A stretch of DNA of 64,000 nt from Atherix ibis. Taxonomy: Eukaryota > Arthropoda > Insecta > Diptera > Athericidae. Position 1 is the stretch's first letter; each line of letters begins with the position of its first letter. Under the pieces are notes generated by a model. The model did no database searches and was not told the origin of the DNA. It was given only the letters and a program-made list of their open reading frames with translations. Where the stretch lies: the NCBI GenBank assembly GCA_958298945.1, contig OY282609.1, forward strand, positions 62,654,220 to 62,718,219, read 5' to 3'. Of the stretch, positions 1 through 11,847 are shown piece by piece. A program made the translations under genes and the position numbers.

Positions 1-303
1 AGTATGAAAAAGGCTATAATCTCAAGTTTATGTTCAAAGTTTTCCAAAATAAGATAGATCTCCTAGTTAATTTTTACTATTTAGTACTTTGGAAAAAAGT
101 TGTGCGATGCAAGTTATGATTTTTTGTATGGATTTGATGGTGGTTATACTTCTCTACCGATTCTACAAAATAAAATGATATTCTTACTTATTCCGATCTT
201 TAAGAAAATGTGCAGTCCTTTTGAAGGAATGTAGTCGTCGCGTATTTACATGAACTTTTAAGTGCGCTGAACCGAAAGTCAAAAACCCTACCCCACCTTC
301 TAA

Positions 304-405
304 TAACTCTAATACTAACACTAACAAATAACTCTAATACTAACACTAACAACTAACTCTAATACTAACACTAACTAATAACTCTAATACTAACGCTAAT
401 TATTA
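304..405. repeat. 25-bp minisatellite, four units
   Basis: Four tandem units each start TAACTCTAATACTAAC at 304, 329, 354 and 379, exactly 25 bases apart. Each unit is built from CTAAYA-type hexamers, somewhat like the C-rich strand of a degenerate telomere-type repeat. The last unit shows one change (ACGC). I see no associated ORF. Confidence 0.85.
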
Positions 406-1271
406 AAGCACCCCACTTAGCACCCCATCTTTTTAGAATGTATTTTTTCTTCAGCCATTTTATAAGTTCATCATTTTTTTTTAATCGATTTCGGTTTAAA
501 AATGTCGCGTTTTTTTAATTTTTTTATTATTTTTTTAATTTCTGATGAAGTGAAATCACATTTTGATGAGTAGGAATACGTAAAGAATATTATTTATATA
601 TTTGTAGGATCACAGTTTGTTCGATAGGGTGCTTCCATCAATTGTAGGTTATGTTCAAAGTATGAAAGTTTTAAATGTGTGTATAATTTGTTGTTGAATA
701 GTTTTTTGATTAATATGTAAGGATTCTATTATGACGCAACAAACAAGTGTGTTCCTCCTCTACCTTTCCCATTTTAACTTTGAGATATTTTGTTTTGTTC
801 ATATTATGCAAAGTTCCTAAAAACGAAGAATATAATTTAACGGTAGGTAGGTAGATAACTATAGCTTAAAAATAGTAGGCAGCTGGTTAGGGTAAAAACT
901 AAATACAGCAAAGCTTATAAACATGAAGAAAGCTAGCCAGGAAATTTGAAACAATTTAACAAACATAACACGTATAGGCAGGTAATAAGTTTTATTCTCT
1001 TTTATGTATAAAAAAATGTTTATATGGATGTACAGGTAAATTTTTAGCATTCAATTCTACTTACAATTATATTGTACATTATTATATTTTGATAGATAGC
1101 TTTTAGAAATTTTCCATTAGCTATTTAAATTTGAATCTAAAGGAACTTTTTATTTTCATTTTATCAATTTAAATTTATTATTTTTGTTTCGCGGTTAATA
1201 ATTTAAAAAATTACGAAAATAAAGTATAATCGAAATGAAAAATTTGCAGATAAAGTTACCCTCGTCATATC

Positions 1272-1343
1272 GCAGGCTGCCGATGTATTCAAATCGTATC
1301 TAAAATAGGGAATATCTGTTAGTTGAATACATCGGCAGGGTGT
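1272..1343. repeat. 16-bp perfect hairpin with 30-nt loop
   Basis: CTGCCGATGTATTCAA at 1277..1292 is the exact reverse complement of 1323..1338. A few more pairs (including G-U) extend the base outward after two mismatches. The arms have much higher GC than the surroundings. Size and shape would fit a small foldback or a pre-miRNA, but I do not recognise the arm sequence as a known miRNA. Confidence 0.6.
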
Positions 1344-2779
1344 CTTTTAAGTCCTACTTCCACCTCCACGTGGTGGCACCTGGGTACGACAAAATATGTT
1401 TTTTGTTGTAGCTAACGGAAGAGGCAACAATTATAATATTTTCTTTGATTTGCTTGCAAAATTCCATTGGTGACAAACTATCTGCAATAACTAAATATGT
1501 TGAGAAAATTAACAATCATTTCAGACGAATTAATAAAAGAATACCACTGGTTTTGATCGTAAATAATTTACTTTAGTCAAAAATTATTATTATAGGTCTT
1601 CAGAGGTATACTAATGAGAATAAATATAAAATGTATATTTATAAAATAAGGAATAAATTTGAAATTTGGTGTAGTTTATGTAGGTAGATTAAAATTGGTA
1701 CATTAATAATTAATTAGGATAAGTTTTTGAGCATCTTATATATAATGGTTATCCTTTTTTCTATAATATTGTCGAAACTTTAATTAGGGGTATATAGCCT
1801 AATAGAAATCAAATGAGACAAATTTTTGTGTTTTAGCATTTTTCGTATTTACTTAATATTTGTGTTATGAATTTTTTTGTACGAGTACAATGAAGCTAAA
1901 TATGTTTCTTTTGCATAAAATAAAAAAAAATTTGCTATAACTGATGTGTAAAAAAATTAGATTGACACTCTTTTACGCAAAAAGATAAAACATATATTTT
2001 GGAGAAATATCACATTTGAATTTATAGTAACTGATAAATAAATATGCTATAAAAATATCAAAAAATGCACTAAATACTTTTAAAATTCAAATGTAAGTTT
2101 TGATATAAAATATTTTTTTCATAATATATTATACTTATATTTCTAGATGTACTTTTATATTCGATTAAGCACTTTTATACTCTCTCCATTCGCTTATAAT
2201 ATATTTGAAATTTTTTATTTAATTTATCGACTAAATAATTGATAGTAAATTTGATATGAAACTATATGTATTTTTACATACATTTTTGTGGACATAAATT
2301 ATTTGAATATAAATAGGTATTTTTATTAACTTTTATTATTTTATTTAAATTATTGTTATTATTTTATTTAAACATATATTGAATTAAAACTTACTATTAC
2401 GTATTTAAAGAAAATGAATTTAGTTAAGTCTACTATTATTTTCTCTGAAGATGATGAAAAGCACCTAATTCTTATGACGAAATTATCCTGAAAATCCTAC
2501 AAAAATAAAAACTGATAGTAGTATGTATCTTAAAAAAAATTGTAAATTGATTTTGAAGTTGTTCATATAATAAAATGGTTTATCCAGGTTATGCTTTGCA
2601 GTTTGTTTCACTTTAATAAAATGGTTTATCCAGGTTACGTTTATCCAATTTACTTTCAACCACGTAAAAGTTAATTTTATCTAATTAATTACTTTTTATA
2701 AATAAGTTTGAACAAATTCAACAATACTTATTGCTATCAAAGTTAAATGAAACACACTTAAAATTCAGACTTCGATAAA

Positions 2780-3760
2780 ATATTTACTGCATTTTATTTC
2801 CTGGACTTTTGCCATTATGCATGAAACATAAAATTATTCAAATGGCAACCACGAGACTTTTTGTAGCACTTGAAACCAAAATTGAGGTATATTTTGATGA
2901 CTTTTCCGGATATCTTGGTTTGTTATTCGGCCCATACTTTACCGATGTTCTAATTGCCTGCGTAAATACGATATTTTTCGTAGCCACAAAATAAAAAGTC
3001 AAACGGACTCAAATCGAACGATCATAGATATCAATTGACATTACCACATCTCGTAGTTACACCTAGAAACTTTTTGCGCAATAAAGCGAATATAACTCGT
3101 GTTGCCAAATATAACGGCCAAAAAATCCGATGATATAGCCATAGTGCTTAGAATTGACGCTAACTGTCTCTACTTCATTTGTTAATAAATACGAGCTAAT
3201 GACGCCGTTAAACCTACTTTTTCACAGTCACTTGTGGGTATTCAGATCCCCATGTACGGACAATTTTCTGATTGACGTATCCACTTAGTGAAAAATGAAC
3301 TGGATTACGACGACCATAATTTCCCAAACAAGTGTTGATGACAACCCAAATTTATCGACTGTAAGGCGTTCTCAACATTTAATTTATTTTACGGTTGGAT
3401 TTAGGCTTACATCCTTACCAAATTTCTTAACACACAAGAACTGTCACTGATGAGCGGTACAGATCGATGATAACGAACTTTTTGTGGCCTGAATTAGACG
3501 ATGTTGATTTAACAAATATGTGAACTTGAGATTTAACACCTTTGAACTTATTCTTGAGGGGTTATTTGAAGTCATTAGTCAATGACTAGTCTCTGTCCGT
3601 ATACCAGCAACCATCGATACATTAAAATAGAATATTGAACGCCAAATACGTGAAATAATACCGGATTTATTGCACAAGGTGGTTAAAAATTGAAACATCG
3701 TATTCGGTTATGTAAACGGAGCAAAGGTGGCAATTTGAATATTGTTATTTTCAGAACATA
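2780..3760. pseudogene. two decayed mariner-like transposases in opposite orientation
   Basis: On the minus strand, reading from about 3430 down, fragments of a mariner transposase appear in several frames: LSGYVNQKIVRTWGSEYPQ (the usual SGYVNKQN region), then RSFDLSPFDF-like remains and a terminal GCHLNNFMFH-like end. On the plus strand from about 3430 to 3760, bases such as GATCGATGATAACGAACTTTT match the DD41D mariner at 34961..35902 in its transposase C-terminus and 3' end. Both copies are full of stops and frameshifts. They appear to be two separate insertions or an inverted duplication. Confidence 0.65.
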
Positions 3761-3765
3761 ATAGG

Positions 3766-3837
3766 AACTATGGTACTTCAAAATAAAATACTAAATTTTT
3801 TATTAGTACTCGTATTTTATTTTGAAGTATCATAGTT
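3766..3837. repeat. 26-bp inverted repeat at the mariner remnant's edge
   Basis: The arms 3766..3791 and 3812..3837 are inverted copies with a single mismatch and a 20-nt loop. The left arm resembles the 3' sequence of the DD41D mariner at 35040..35060 (GGTACTTCA segment). The hairpin is therefore probably where two inverted element ends meet. Confidence 0.7.
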
Positions 3838-4612
3838 GTATGTTTATTATAAGTATTTTTATAGAAAAAATAAAAAGACATTTTACTATTCCGTTAACTT
3901 TCCTAGTAATAATGATAATTAATATGGATAGAAAACACATTTTTAAAAACTTAATTATTTATTTATTATTACTTTATAAATTAAACAAAAATTAAAAAAA
4001 AATAGTATTACATGAAACTACGAAACTAATTAATAAATAAAAGTTTGTACTTGAAATGATCATATAAGTAAATATTTTATAAACTTCTTTAGGATTATTA
4101 TTAGAATCGGAATAATAAATCTATTAATAATTTAAAATTAAAATCTATTTTGAAGGGTTATTTTTTTTTACAATTAAATAGTTAAAGTTACAACTCACAT
4201 TGAAATTTGTTACATCGTTATAATATTAATTTATATTTTGATAAATATAAACCAAGGCAAGATGAAAATTTCCCTTATTACATAATTTTCTGTAATATTT
4301 ATTGATTTTTTTTCAATTTATCTTAATAAATATCAATTAATATGTATTTATTTTATGTAGGATTTAAATTTAATAGGGTTTATATATACTATTCTTGCCT
4401 TATTATTTTAGATATTTATTCATTTACTACGTGTAAATGCACGGATAATTTATTTTTTAAATTTTCATTAACTTAAAATAATAGCTATATTTTTATATTT
4501 GTATGAATAATTATTTTATCTATATAATGTGCTTGAAAGTAATAGTTTTTGTTTTTATATATAAGTATTTTGTTCTTTAATATTTTCTTTCCTCACATTA
4601 TGTAAAATTATG

Positions 4613-4999
4613 TCGACCAGAGATTTTTTTTTGACTTGATAAAAACTGAATGCTGCCAGTTGTCTATTTTAATTTAATGAAGTTAATATATTTATTTTAA
4701 AAAAAAAATGCAAATTATATTAAATAAAAATAAACATCTTTTTTTAAACATTTGAAGCTTTAAGAAAAATGTAGGAAAATTCGGTAAACATTCGAAGAAT
4801 CGATTAAAACATTAATCTGGGTGAAAAGTTTTTGAAAACCCTAGTATTTATATTCATATATACATAAAATAGTGAAGGTTATTTGGTTTAGTTAATTTTG
4901 GGAATATTAAAACAGACAGAATTAGATAGTGGAAATTTTATAACAATAAGAAAATAAATTTTATAAATACGAGTATTATAGGAAACAATCTCTGGTCGA
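4613..4999. mobile_element. possible MITE bounded by 13-bp inverted repeats
   Basis: TCGACCAGAGATT at 4613..4625 recurs inverted at 4987..4999. The 387-bp interval is AT-rich with no coding capacity, typical of a miniature element. No clear target-site duplication is visible, so this is a tentative call. Confidence 0.35.
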
Positions 5000-6154
5000 T
5001 AAAGCGTCAGAATTTCTTAATAATTACAATTAACTATTTTTTTTATATTCACTTTTTTAAATCGTTTATTTTACCATTATTAATTTTACTTTACTACTTT
5101 TATTTGTTTATAAAATCATTTTGTTCTATATTATTTAGTAGTAGTAAATTAATTGAGTAAATTTTATACTTTCATTTAATACGATTGTATTCATTCATAC
5201 ACTAGTGCTTTAAAAATTAATTTTTTATAATATAGTATTGTTCCGAAATATATCTTCTATATATTCAATATTAATTTATATTATTTTCTATTTATTACCG
5301 TTTCCTCTACCTTTTATCTAAAAAGTGTACATATTAATTAATTTGGATAATATGTATAGTATAAAATTTAAATGAAAAAAGGTAAAATAAAATTATTAAA
5401 AATGCAAATTTTTTGATTTTAGAATTTATTTTTTTATTAATTTTTTCTTTATTTAATAGTTTTTATGTTCTCATTTGACAATATATCTCTTTGCACAGAA
5501 AAGAAAATTTTTCTTTTTATAGTTTATGTGTTTATATATTTTTTCTATAATATTATACAGATAATAATGATGATTTCCAAGTGAAATAAAATATGTATAC
5601 ATAATGAGTGAAAAGAATAATTTCTTTTTCAATAGATTATATAGAATTTCAAAAAGTAAACATTTTATAAAACGATAGCGAAATAATTTTGTCCATACAA
5701 AATTATTTTAAAAACAACCATTAATAAAAAATGTTTTATTAATCTCGTTTTTATTCAAATTAAAAAAAATCAAATATTAGAATTATTTGACTATTTATGG
5801 TCCAACCATCCCAGATGTATCTAAACACACTAAATATATAAAAAAGTCTATTATATTAAAATTAATAGCCTCATTTTTATTATGCAAAATTATTTATAAT
5901 TATAAATAAAAATACATTTGAATGGTTTTCTATGCAAATTGCAAATAATTCAATTTTGTATTTTTTTAAATAAAGTAAGTGAACAATTAATTAAATTCAT
6001 TTAAAAATTTAATGGGTCTACAAAACTAAGAACTTCTATCGGAAATTATTTGAAAAGAAATTTCGATTTACCATATATTAAATACAATAGTTTGGTTTTT
6101 TTCTGTTCATTTAGATTATTTATTTTTCATTCAGTTATTTATTATTATTAATAC

Positions 6155-6206
<52 letters not shown>
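6155..6206. repeat. ATT microsatellite
   Basis: About 17 near-perfect ATT units. Similar runs occur at 6991..7013 (AAT), 8680..8722 (ATT) and 63278..63319 (ATT). Confidence 0.95.
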
Positions 6207-8676
6207 GTTAATATTTAAATATAAATATCTTTTTTGTTTTATTTTTCGTTCTACATTATTTTAATTATTTTAATAATTAATTACTTTTATTTATATATTG
6301 TATATTATTTAATTAATTATATTAATTAAATGTTTTCTTGCTTTTTTAATTTAGAACATGTGTTTCTTTATAATAATCTATATAATTATTATTTACCATG
6401 ATTATGCACACATAAAAACTTCATGCGATATACATATAAATATATTTATTTGTATAATTATCTACGTGAATGTAATATATAACTATATTTTTGTTTGTAT
6501 GCATTTATATATGTATATCGTAAGAGTTAATATGTGTAAAATTTAATTTAACTATATTAATTAATATAATCGATTTATGAGAATCGCACCTTTGCTTATT
6601 GTTATTATTACTAATCCCTTAATATTTGCGGTTATTTTCCTCTCTGAACTGTATCATTGAAATTGGAAGTCTGTTTTCATTTATTACGGAAAGAATTTTT
6701 CAATATACTTAGTAATTTTTATTCTATTCAGAACTATACAAATTTTTTTAAATCAAAAAGTTGATCTTAAATATCATATAATTTTCTAAAAATTTAATGA
6801 ACCTCAACTAAATACATTTTAAAAAGTAAAGTAATTACTGCAATAACAAAGCAATTGTAATATTTTAAGCCTTATATAAAAAAATAAATATTTTTACCTG
6901 CATAAACATGTGTTTTTAATTTTTCAAGTGTGGTCTATAGTTTACTTTTCAATAAATTATTCAAAATTTTAGGTAATGTAAAATAATTAAAAATAATAAT
7001 AATAATAATAATAAAAAATAATATAATATAAAGTAGTAGTAATAACAATAATGGCGAATGTTTTTTTTCATTTTGAAAATTAAACTTGTTTTTTTTTTTA
7101 ATTTTTATTATTTAATATATTATAAATTTAATGTACTCACTTTTTAATAGTAGGTGCAAAATTTCAATATAAGTATATTTATAAAAGTGCAATTGCCGTT
7201 TATTTGATATTGTCGGAGGATTTTAATCAAATGACTTTGAAGTTTAGAAATTGAGAAATAGTAATAGAAAATATGAAATATTTTATATTGAAATATTATC
7301 ATTATATTGTAGTAGGGGGATCGATAATATTCCTTTGCACTAAAGAACATTAAAATTATATCATATTAGGAAGCTTTGAGGTGGTGGTAGGATCTGTTGG
7401 GGTTATAATAGTAGGAATATTGTAATCATATTAGAAAAACCGTTCAAGGAGTATAATGGTTATGATATACAATACTTCATAAATTATTTTAAGAAAATAG
7501 GGTTAACCTTTAATCAAATTATATGTATTCATATTCTGCATTTTCCATTTTCTTTTTGTAACTTAGAATTTCTAATATGAATTTTATGATTGTTTTGATT
7601 ATATTCCATTTTGCTGTTCTTTTATATTGAATTGTTATGGAAAACCTTTTACAATGGTCTTTAATTCTACTAGTACTAAATAGTATTAATAATAATATTT
7701 ATAATAATAATTATAATAATAGTAATAATAACAAAGTAACATAATACATATGCCACTTCAATATTTATTATAAAATAAATAACTTCCTCAATTAAATTTT
7801 TTATATTATTCTATATACATATACACAGTATATTAGATGTGTATTTGTATTATATTATTGAATTATTGATGTATACATAAATAGAATAGAATTTATTAAA
7901 TAGAATTATAATTATAACCATTATGAATATAATTATTTATTTGTTGTTTGGTTTGATTTTCGTTCATTTTTTCTTTACCTAGAATATAATATATATATTA
8001 TACATGTATTTCTGTATTTTAAATTATGTGCTCTAATACTAATTTTTTCTTAATTTCATTTTCATCGCTTAGTTACGATTAATTTAAGATGCGTTTTAGT
8101 GTTTCTATACAAATAATAATTATTTTTTAGATAGTGTTCAGATAGATCAGAGATAAATTCTATTGCTTTTAGTGAAGGATCTAATCTCTTTGTAAGGTTT
8201 ATTTTCCTTTGAATATATTATATTTTAGTTACTATTTATATGCTCTCGTTCTTATATTAGCTCTAATTTTTAGCTAACCCTTGCCAGAATTACTTCTGAA
8301 ATTTGTTAATTTTGAAAACTCTGATTTACATAATTATATTGCGCTTTTTTTAAAACATATATAATTTAAATCTAAAAGTAGGCTCATTTTTCATCTTGTG
8401 GCCATTATTTAACTATAGCTTGTAACTTTTTATTTATTTTCTTTTTGTTATAATTATTAACCCATTTAATTATGTTACCAGAAATTTTGACAGTGTTATT
8501 GTACTGCTTATCTAATTTACTTTAGTTTAATATTTTATTCGAACGAATAAAAATATTTCCCAGTTTGAAATTAGCCAAGGGTTTTGGTTGAGATCTTTCA
8601 ATTTTATAATAATTTACAAATTTTTCATAGAAAGTTATAGTATAATTTTACTATTATTATTTTATTTTTATCATTA

Positions 8677-8679
<3 letters not shown>

Positions 8680-8722
<43 letters not shown>
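8680..8722. repeat. ATT microsatellite
   Basis: About 14 ATT units. It produces the poly-Ile end of a 76-residue minus-strand open frame, which is not a gene. Confidence 0.95.
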
Positions 8723-9754
8723 CAGTATTATAGTACTATTATTTTTTATAATATAATTATTATTTGAAAAAGAATTAGAATATTTTTCATGGAGCATATA
8801 ATTAGTAATTGTTTTTCTCTCAAAACAGACTATGTACTTTTTTATATGTAAATTTCTTATTTCTATACTCCCACTTACACTAACCAATCAAATGTTTGCT
8901 AAATCGTTCACTTATATAGTAATTATAATACATCAAAAACTGTACTTTCTTATAGATTTCTTTATCAATATTATTTAGAAGTCATTCTCGTGTTTACTTA
9001 TATAATTTCTTAGTCTTTTTTATAAAATTTGAAAAAAAATTTAATTTTTTCGAAGTTTGATAATGTGTGCGTAGTAATACAATCAATTTTTTTCTTTATA
9101 TATTTTTAAATAATTCGATTTTTCCTATATAATTTAATTAAATTTCTTTTTACTATTTAATATGTCTATATGTATATTTATATGCTTGTATATTTATTTT
9201 TAAATATTTGTCACAGAACTTTGTTGTTTTGTTTTTTTTTTTAGAAATTTTTTCATATTGTAAATTATTTTTTTTTTACAATTAATTGCTTATGAACTGA
9301 ATTAATTTTCGCCGATATAATTTTATATTTTATATTTTTTTTCCCCTTTAAATTAGTGTTCTTTAAATTATGTACGAGTATGTGTGTAAATGTAACTGCG
9401 TGTATATCTGTGTAGAGTAGTGTAGCTGAAAATTTTTATTCTAACCATTTATTTCAAACTTTTTCATGCCTTTTTTCTTTTTTATATATGTGTAAATTAG
9501 TTATATTTCTAAAATTGAACTTCCATATATTTTAATAATTTTTTGTTCAAATAATAATACCTTCAAAAGTATTCCTATTATTATTTATTGATTATTATTA
9601 TTAATATTAATAATAATATAATTACGTTTATGTATATAACTAGATTGATTTGAATTTAAATTTTCTGTATGTTAAATTATCTTATTTCCACATTTTATGT
9701 TTATATATCTACTTTTTAGACGTTCATTGTTTATTTATTTAATTAATTAACATA

Positions 9755-9789
9755 CAGATCATATCGAGCCAACGCTCCATTGTATATGG
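9755..9789 (-). repeat. 35-bp echo of tutl tail coding sequence in the 3' UTR
   Basis: Thirty of 35 bases match 10633..10667 inside coding exon 10, in the same orientation. On the minus strand it encodes PYTMERWLDMI against PYTMEHWLDMI in the exon. Two of the differences are synonymous third-position changes. A TAG that could act as an acceptor lies a few codons upstream, and the frame then ends ICMLIN-stop. It is either a fragment duplication or a relic or alternative terminal exon. Confidence 0.6.
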
Positions 9790-10208
9790 ATAAGTAGTTT
9801 TATGCTATTTATCTATATTGAAATAATTCGAGTGCGCTGTTTTTATATTACATTCAATTCAATATTGAATAATGATGTGCGATTTTTATTTTTATTCAAT
9901 TTATTTATTTTCCATATATTGTGTATATAATTCTCTTAATTTTAGTTGATTTTTAAACTAATTTCCATTGTGGTATATTTTTATTTGCATAAATTTCAAT
10001 TGTTTTTTTTTTTTAATTTCTGCCTTTAATCTACCTTTGATAATATTGAGTTGTCTTTATTTGTTATTGGTTTTTTTTTTGCTAAGCGATGAGTGAGAGT
10101 CAGTGATCAAATTTTATCAATACTATTTTCCAATGATATTATTGTAATTCGACATATGTGTAGGTCGAAAATACTTTGCTATTAAGATGAAAATAAATGT
10201 CAGATAGT

Positions 10209-11847
10209 TTAGCATGCACTTTCCAATTCAACACCGGCTCCTCTCATGGCTTGGCGCTTGCGATACTCATAGAATTCTTCTTTCATAGCTTGTACTCTTG
10301 CCTCGATGTTATCATAACGTGATACCCGCTGTTTCCTAGCAGTAAATGGGCCAGTTCCACTAGCACCACTGCTACCACTGGCACCACTCAGACCAAGACT
10401 GGTAGCTCCAAATGATCCAATTCCGGTATGTAAATGCGGTGGAATACTGTGAAAATGATGAAGTGTTGGATCCAAATTGACTTCATCTCTTGGTCCACCT
10501 GTTGGCGTTGATGCACTTGGAGTCGGTGTCGATGGATCAAATTCATAATGGCCGTCAACACTTCCAACATCAACGGCTTTGTGAAAGGTGGAAGGTTCTC
10601 CTTGGGTCAGACTTGATGTTCCATTTAAGCGTGAGATCATATCGAGCCAGTGCTCCATTGTGTACGGTGGGGATGGAGGACTCTGGCGGTAATAATAAGG
10701 ATAATAAAGTGCGGATGGTGGCGGAGGTGGTGGACGATATGGTGGCAAAAGTTTCCATTCGCCGCCCGTACTGCCCGAATGAGATCCTTGTTGTTGAGTC
10801 GATGTGTTTTTGCTACCAAAACCGCTCGAACTAGAACGACTCTCTGGTGAAGCTTCAACTCCTCTCAGTGTTGCATTCAAATGAGAAACAGGTGATAAAA
10901 GTTCCGAATTGCTTCGACCAAGACGAACATGTCGGGGTAGCCAACGCGTTCTAGGTCGATAGCTGTGATAGGGTACTTGGGTATTGTAGTAGCCTCGCCA
11001 TGATGGTGGTGATGGTATATGTAGTGGAATAAATCCTTGGTTCATTCTTCTTGTCTCTTCCTGTATAGTTTTTAATGATGGCAATTCCTGTGAATATCGT
11101 AATCTACTTAAATTTCCACTAGATGGTGTTGGGAACGATCTTTCCGCTGAGCTTGGGTACACGGTACTCAAATCACTAAATTGATTTGCAGACCATGGAG
11201 ACGTTATTCCTAAAGTGCTTGCTGGTGAGCTTGAAAATATTCGGGATACACGAGATGGTGTGTAAAGATTGGATGTTATTGGCCCTGGAATATTTGCACT
11301 TATGGTGTTAATATGTAAATTTTGATTTAGAGGTTTACTGTCCCCGCCAGTAGCATTTTCAGTATTATTTGAATGCAATGGCGGTAAATTTCGATATATA
11401 TTTTGATATCTGGCACCAGCACGTAAAAGTCCACCTAAACTTCGGACAAAACTGTTGCTTGATCCTTCTGATCTTAAACTCAATTGGCTAGGAGATACTA
11501 CCAAAGGACGACGCCATGAGGCATGTCCATGCACTACACGTCGCGTAAGAAATCCTCCATCATCACTACTACTATACTGTGAACCGACACTTTGTCTCCT
11601 ATCCTCATCCTCTCCCCCACCTCCAGCTCCATCACTCATAGTATCTGTTACATCAGTTGATTCAGATAATACAAAACGTCCATCAGCAGCACGATGTATA
11701 TGACCCAGATTTCGATTTGATTCAATTTGATCTCTTATGGATATACTATATATCGATTGGCAATTTTTACATCGATCGGGTGGCCAGATCCAATGTAAGA
11801 TAGCAGCGAGTATTTTTGTTATACCTGATATTCGGCCTTGTTTATAT
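10209..11847 (-). CDS. tutl: tutl coding exon 10: long cytoplasmic tail and stop
   Basis: This terminal coding exon supplies residues 855-1400. It begins YKQGRISGITKILAAILHWI, so a hydrophobic patch and a CKNC motif follow soon after the membrane. Then come acidic/Ser segments (EDEDRR, SQYSSSDDGG), a Ser/Pro-rich central part, a poly-proline and Tyr cluster (PPYRPPPPPPS, YYPYYY), Gly/Ser repeats (GASGSSGASG), and a charged helical end (RYDNIEARVQAMKEEFYEYR). It closes VELESAC. The SAC end could be a PDZ ligand and the proline run an SH3/EVH1 ligand (inference). The Met at 11639 is internal, not a start. Confidence 0.93.

Larger units (their letters stand above)
1..2780. other. AT-rich sequence without a recognised gene
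   Basis: No protein-coding gene is supported. The stretch holds a 25-bp minisatellite (304..405), a possible structured hairpin (1272..1343) in an island of higher GC, and a 24-bp direct repeat at 2568..2591 and 2614..2637. The 63-residue open frame at 859..1050 on the minus strand is compositionally random. Confidence 0.5.
3838..10208 (-). other. tutl 3' UTR and downstream AT-rich sequence
   Basis: About 6.4 kb with no convincing gene. The proximal part must be tutl 3' UTR. On the minus strand several AATAAA hexamers occur, for instance around 9880..9915, but the cleavage site cannot be chosen by eye. The content is AT-rich low-complexity sequence, ATT microsatellites, a putative MITE at 4613..4999 and a copy of a tutl coding motif at 9755..9789. 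ORFs here are short, composed of Ile/Tyr/Phe/Lys, and look random. Confidence 0.5.

Noticed and set aside
10388..10858. Several open frames on both strands overlapping tutl exon 10
   Set aside because: They are shadows of the long coding exon, with His/Arg-rich or low-complexity translations and no splice or homology support.
11637..11639. ATG at 11639 as the start of a separate 476-aa gene
   Set aside because: The frame continues upstream to an acceptor at 11848 and joins exon 9 in phase; this Met is internal to tutl.
11455..11703. 82-codon plus-strand frame over the start of exon 10
   Set aside because: Antisense shadow of the tutl tail.
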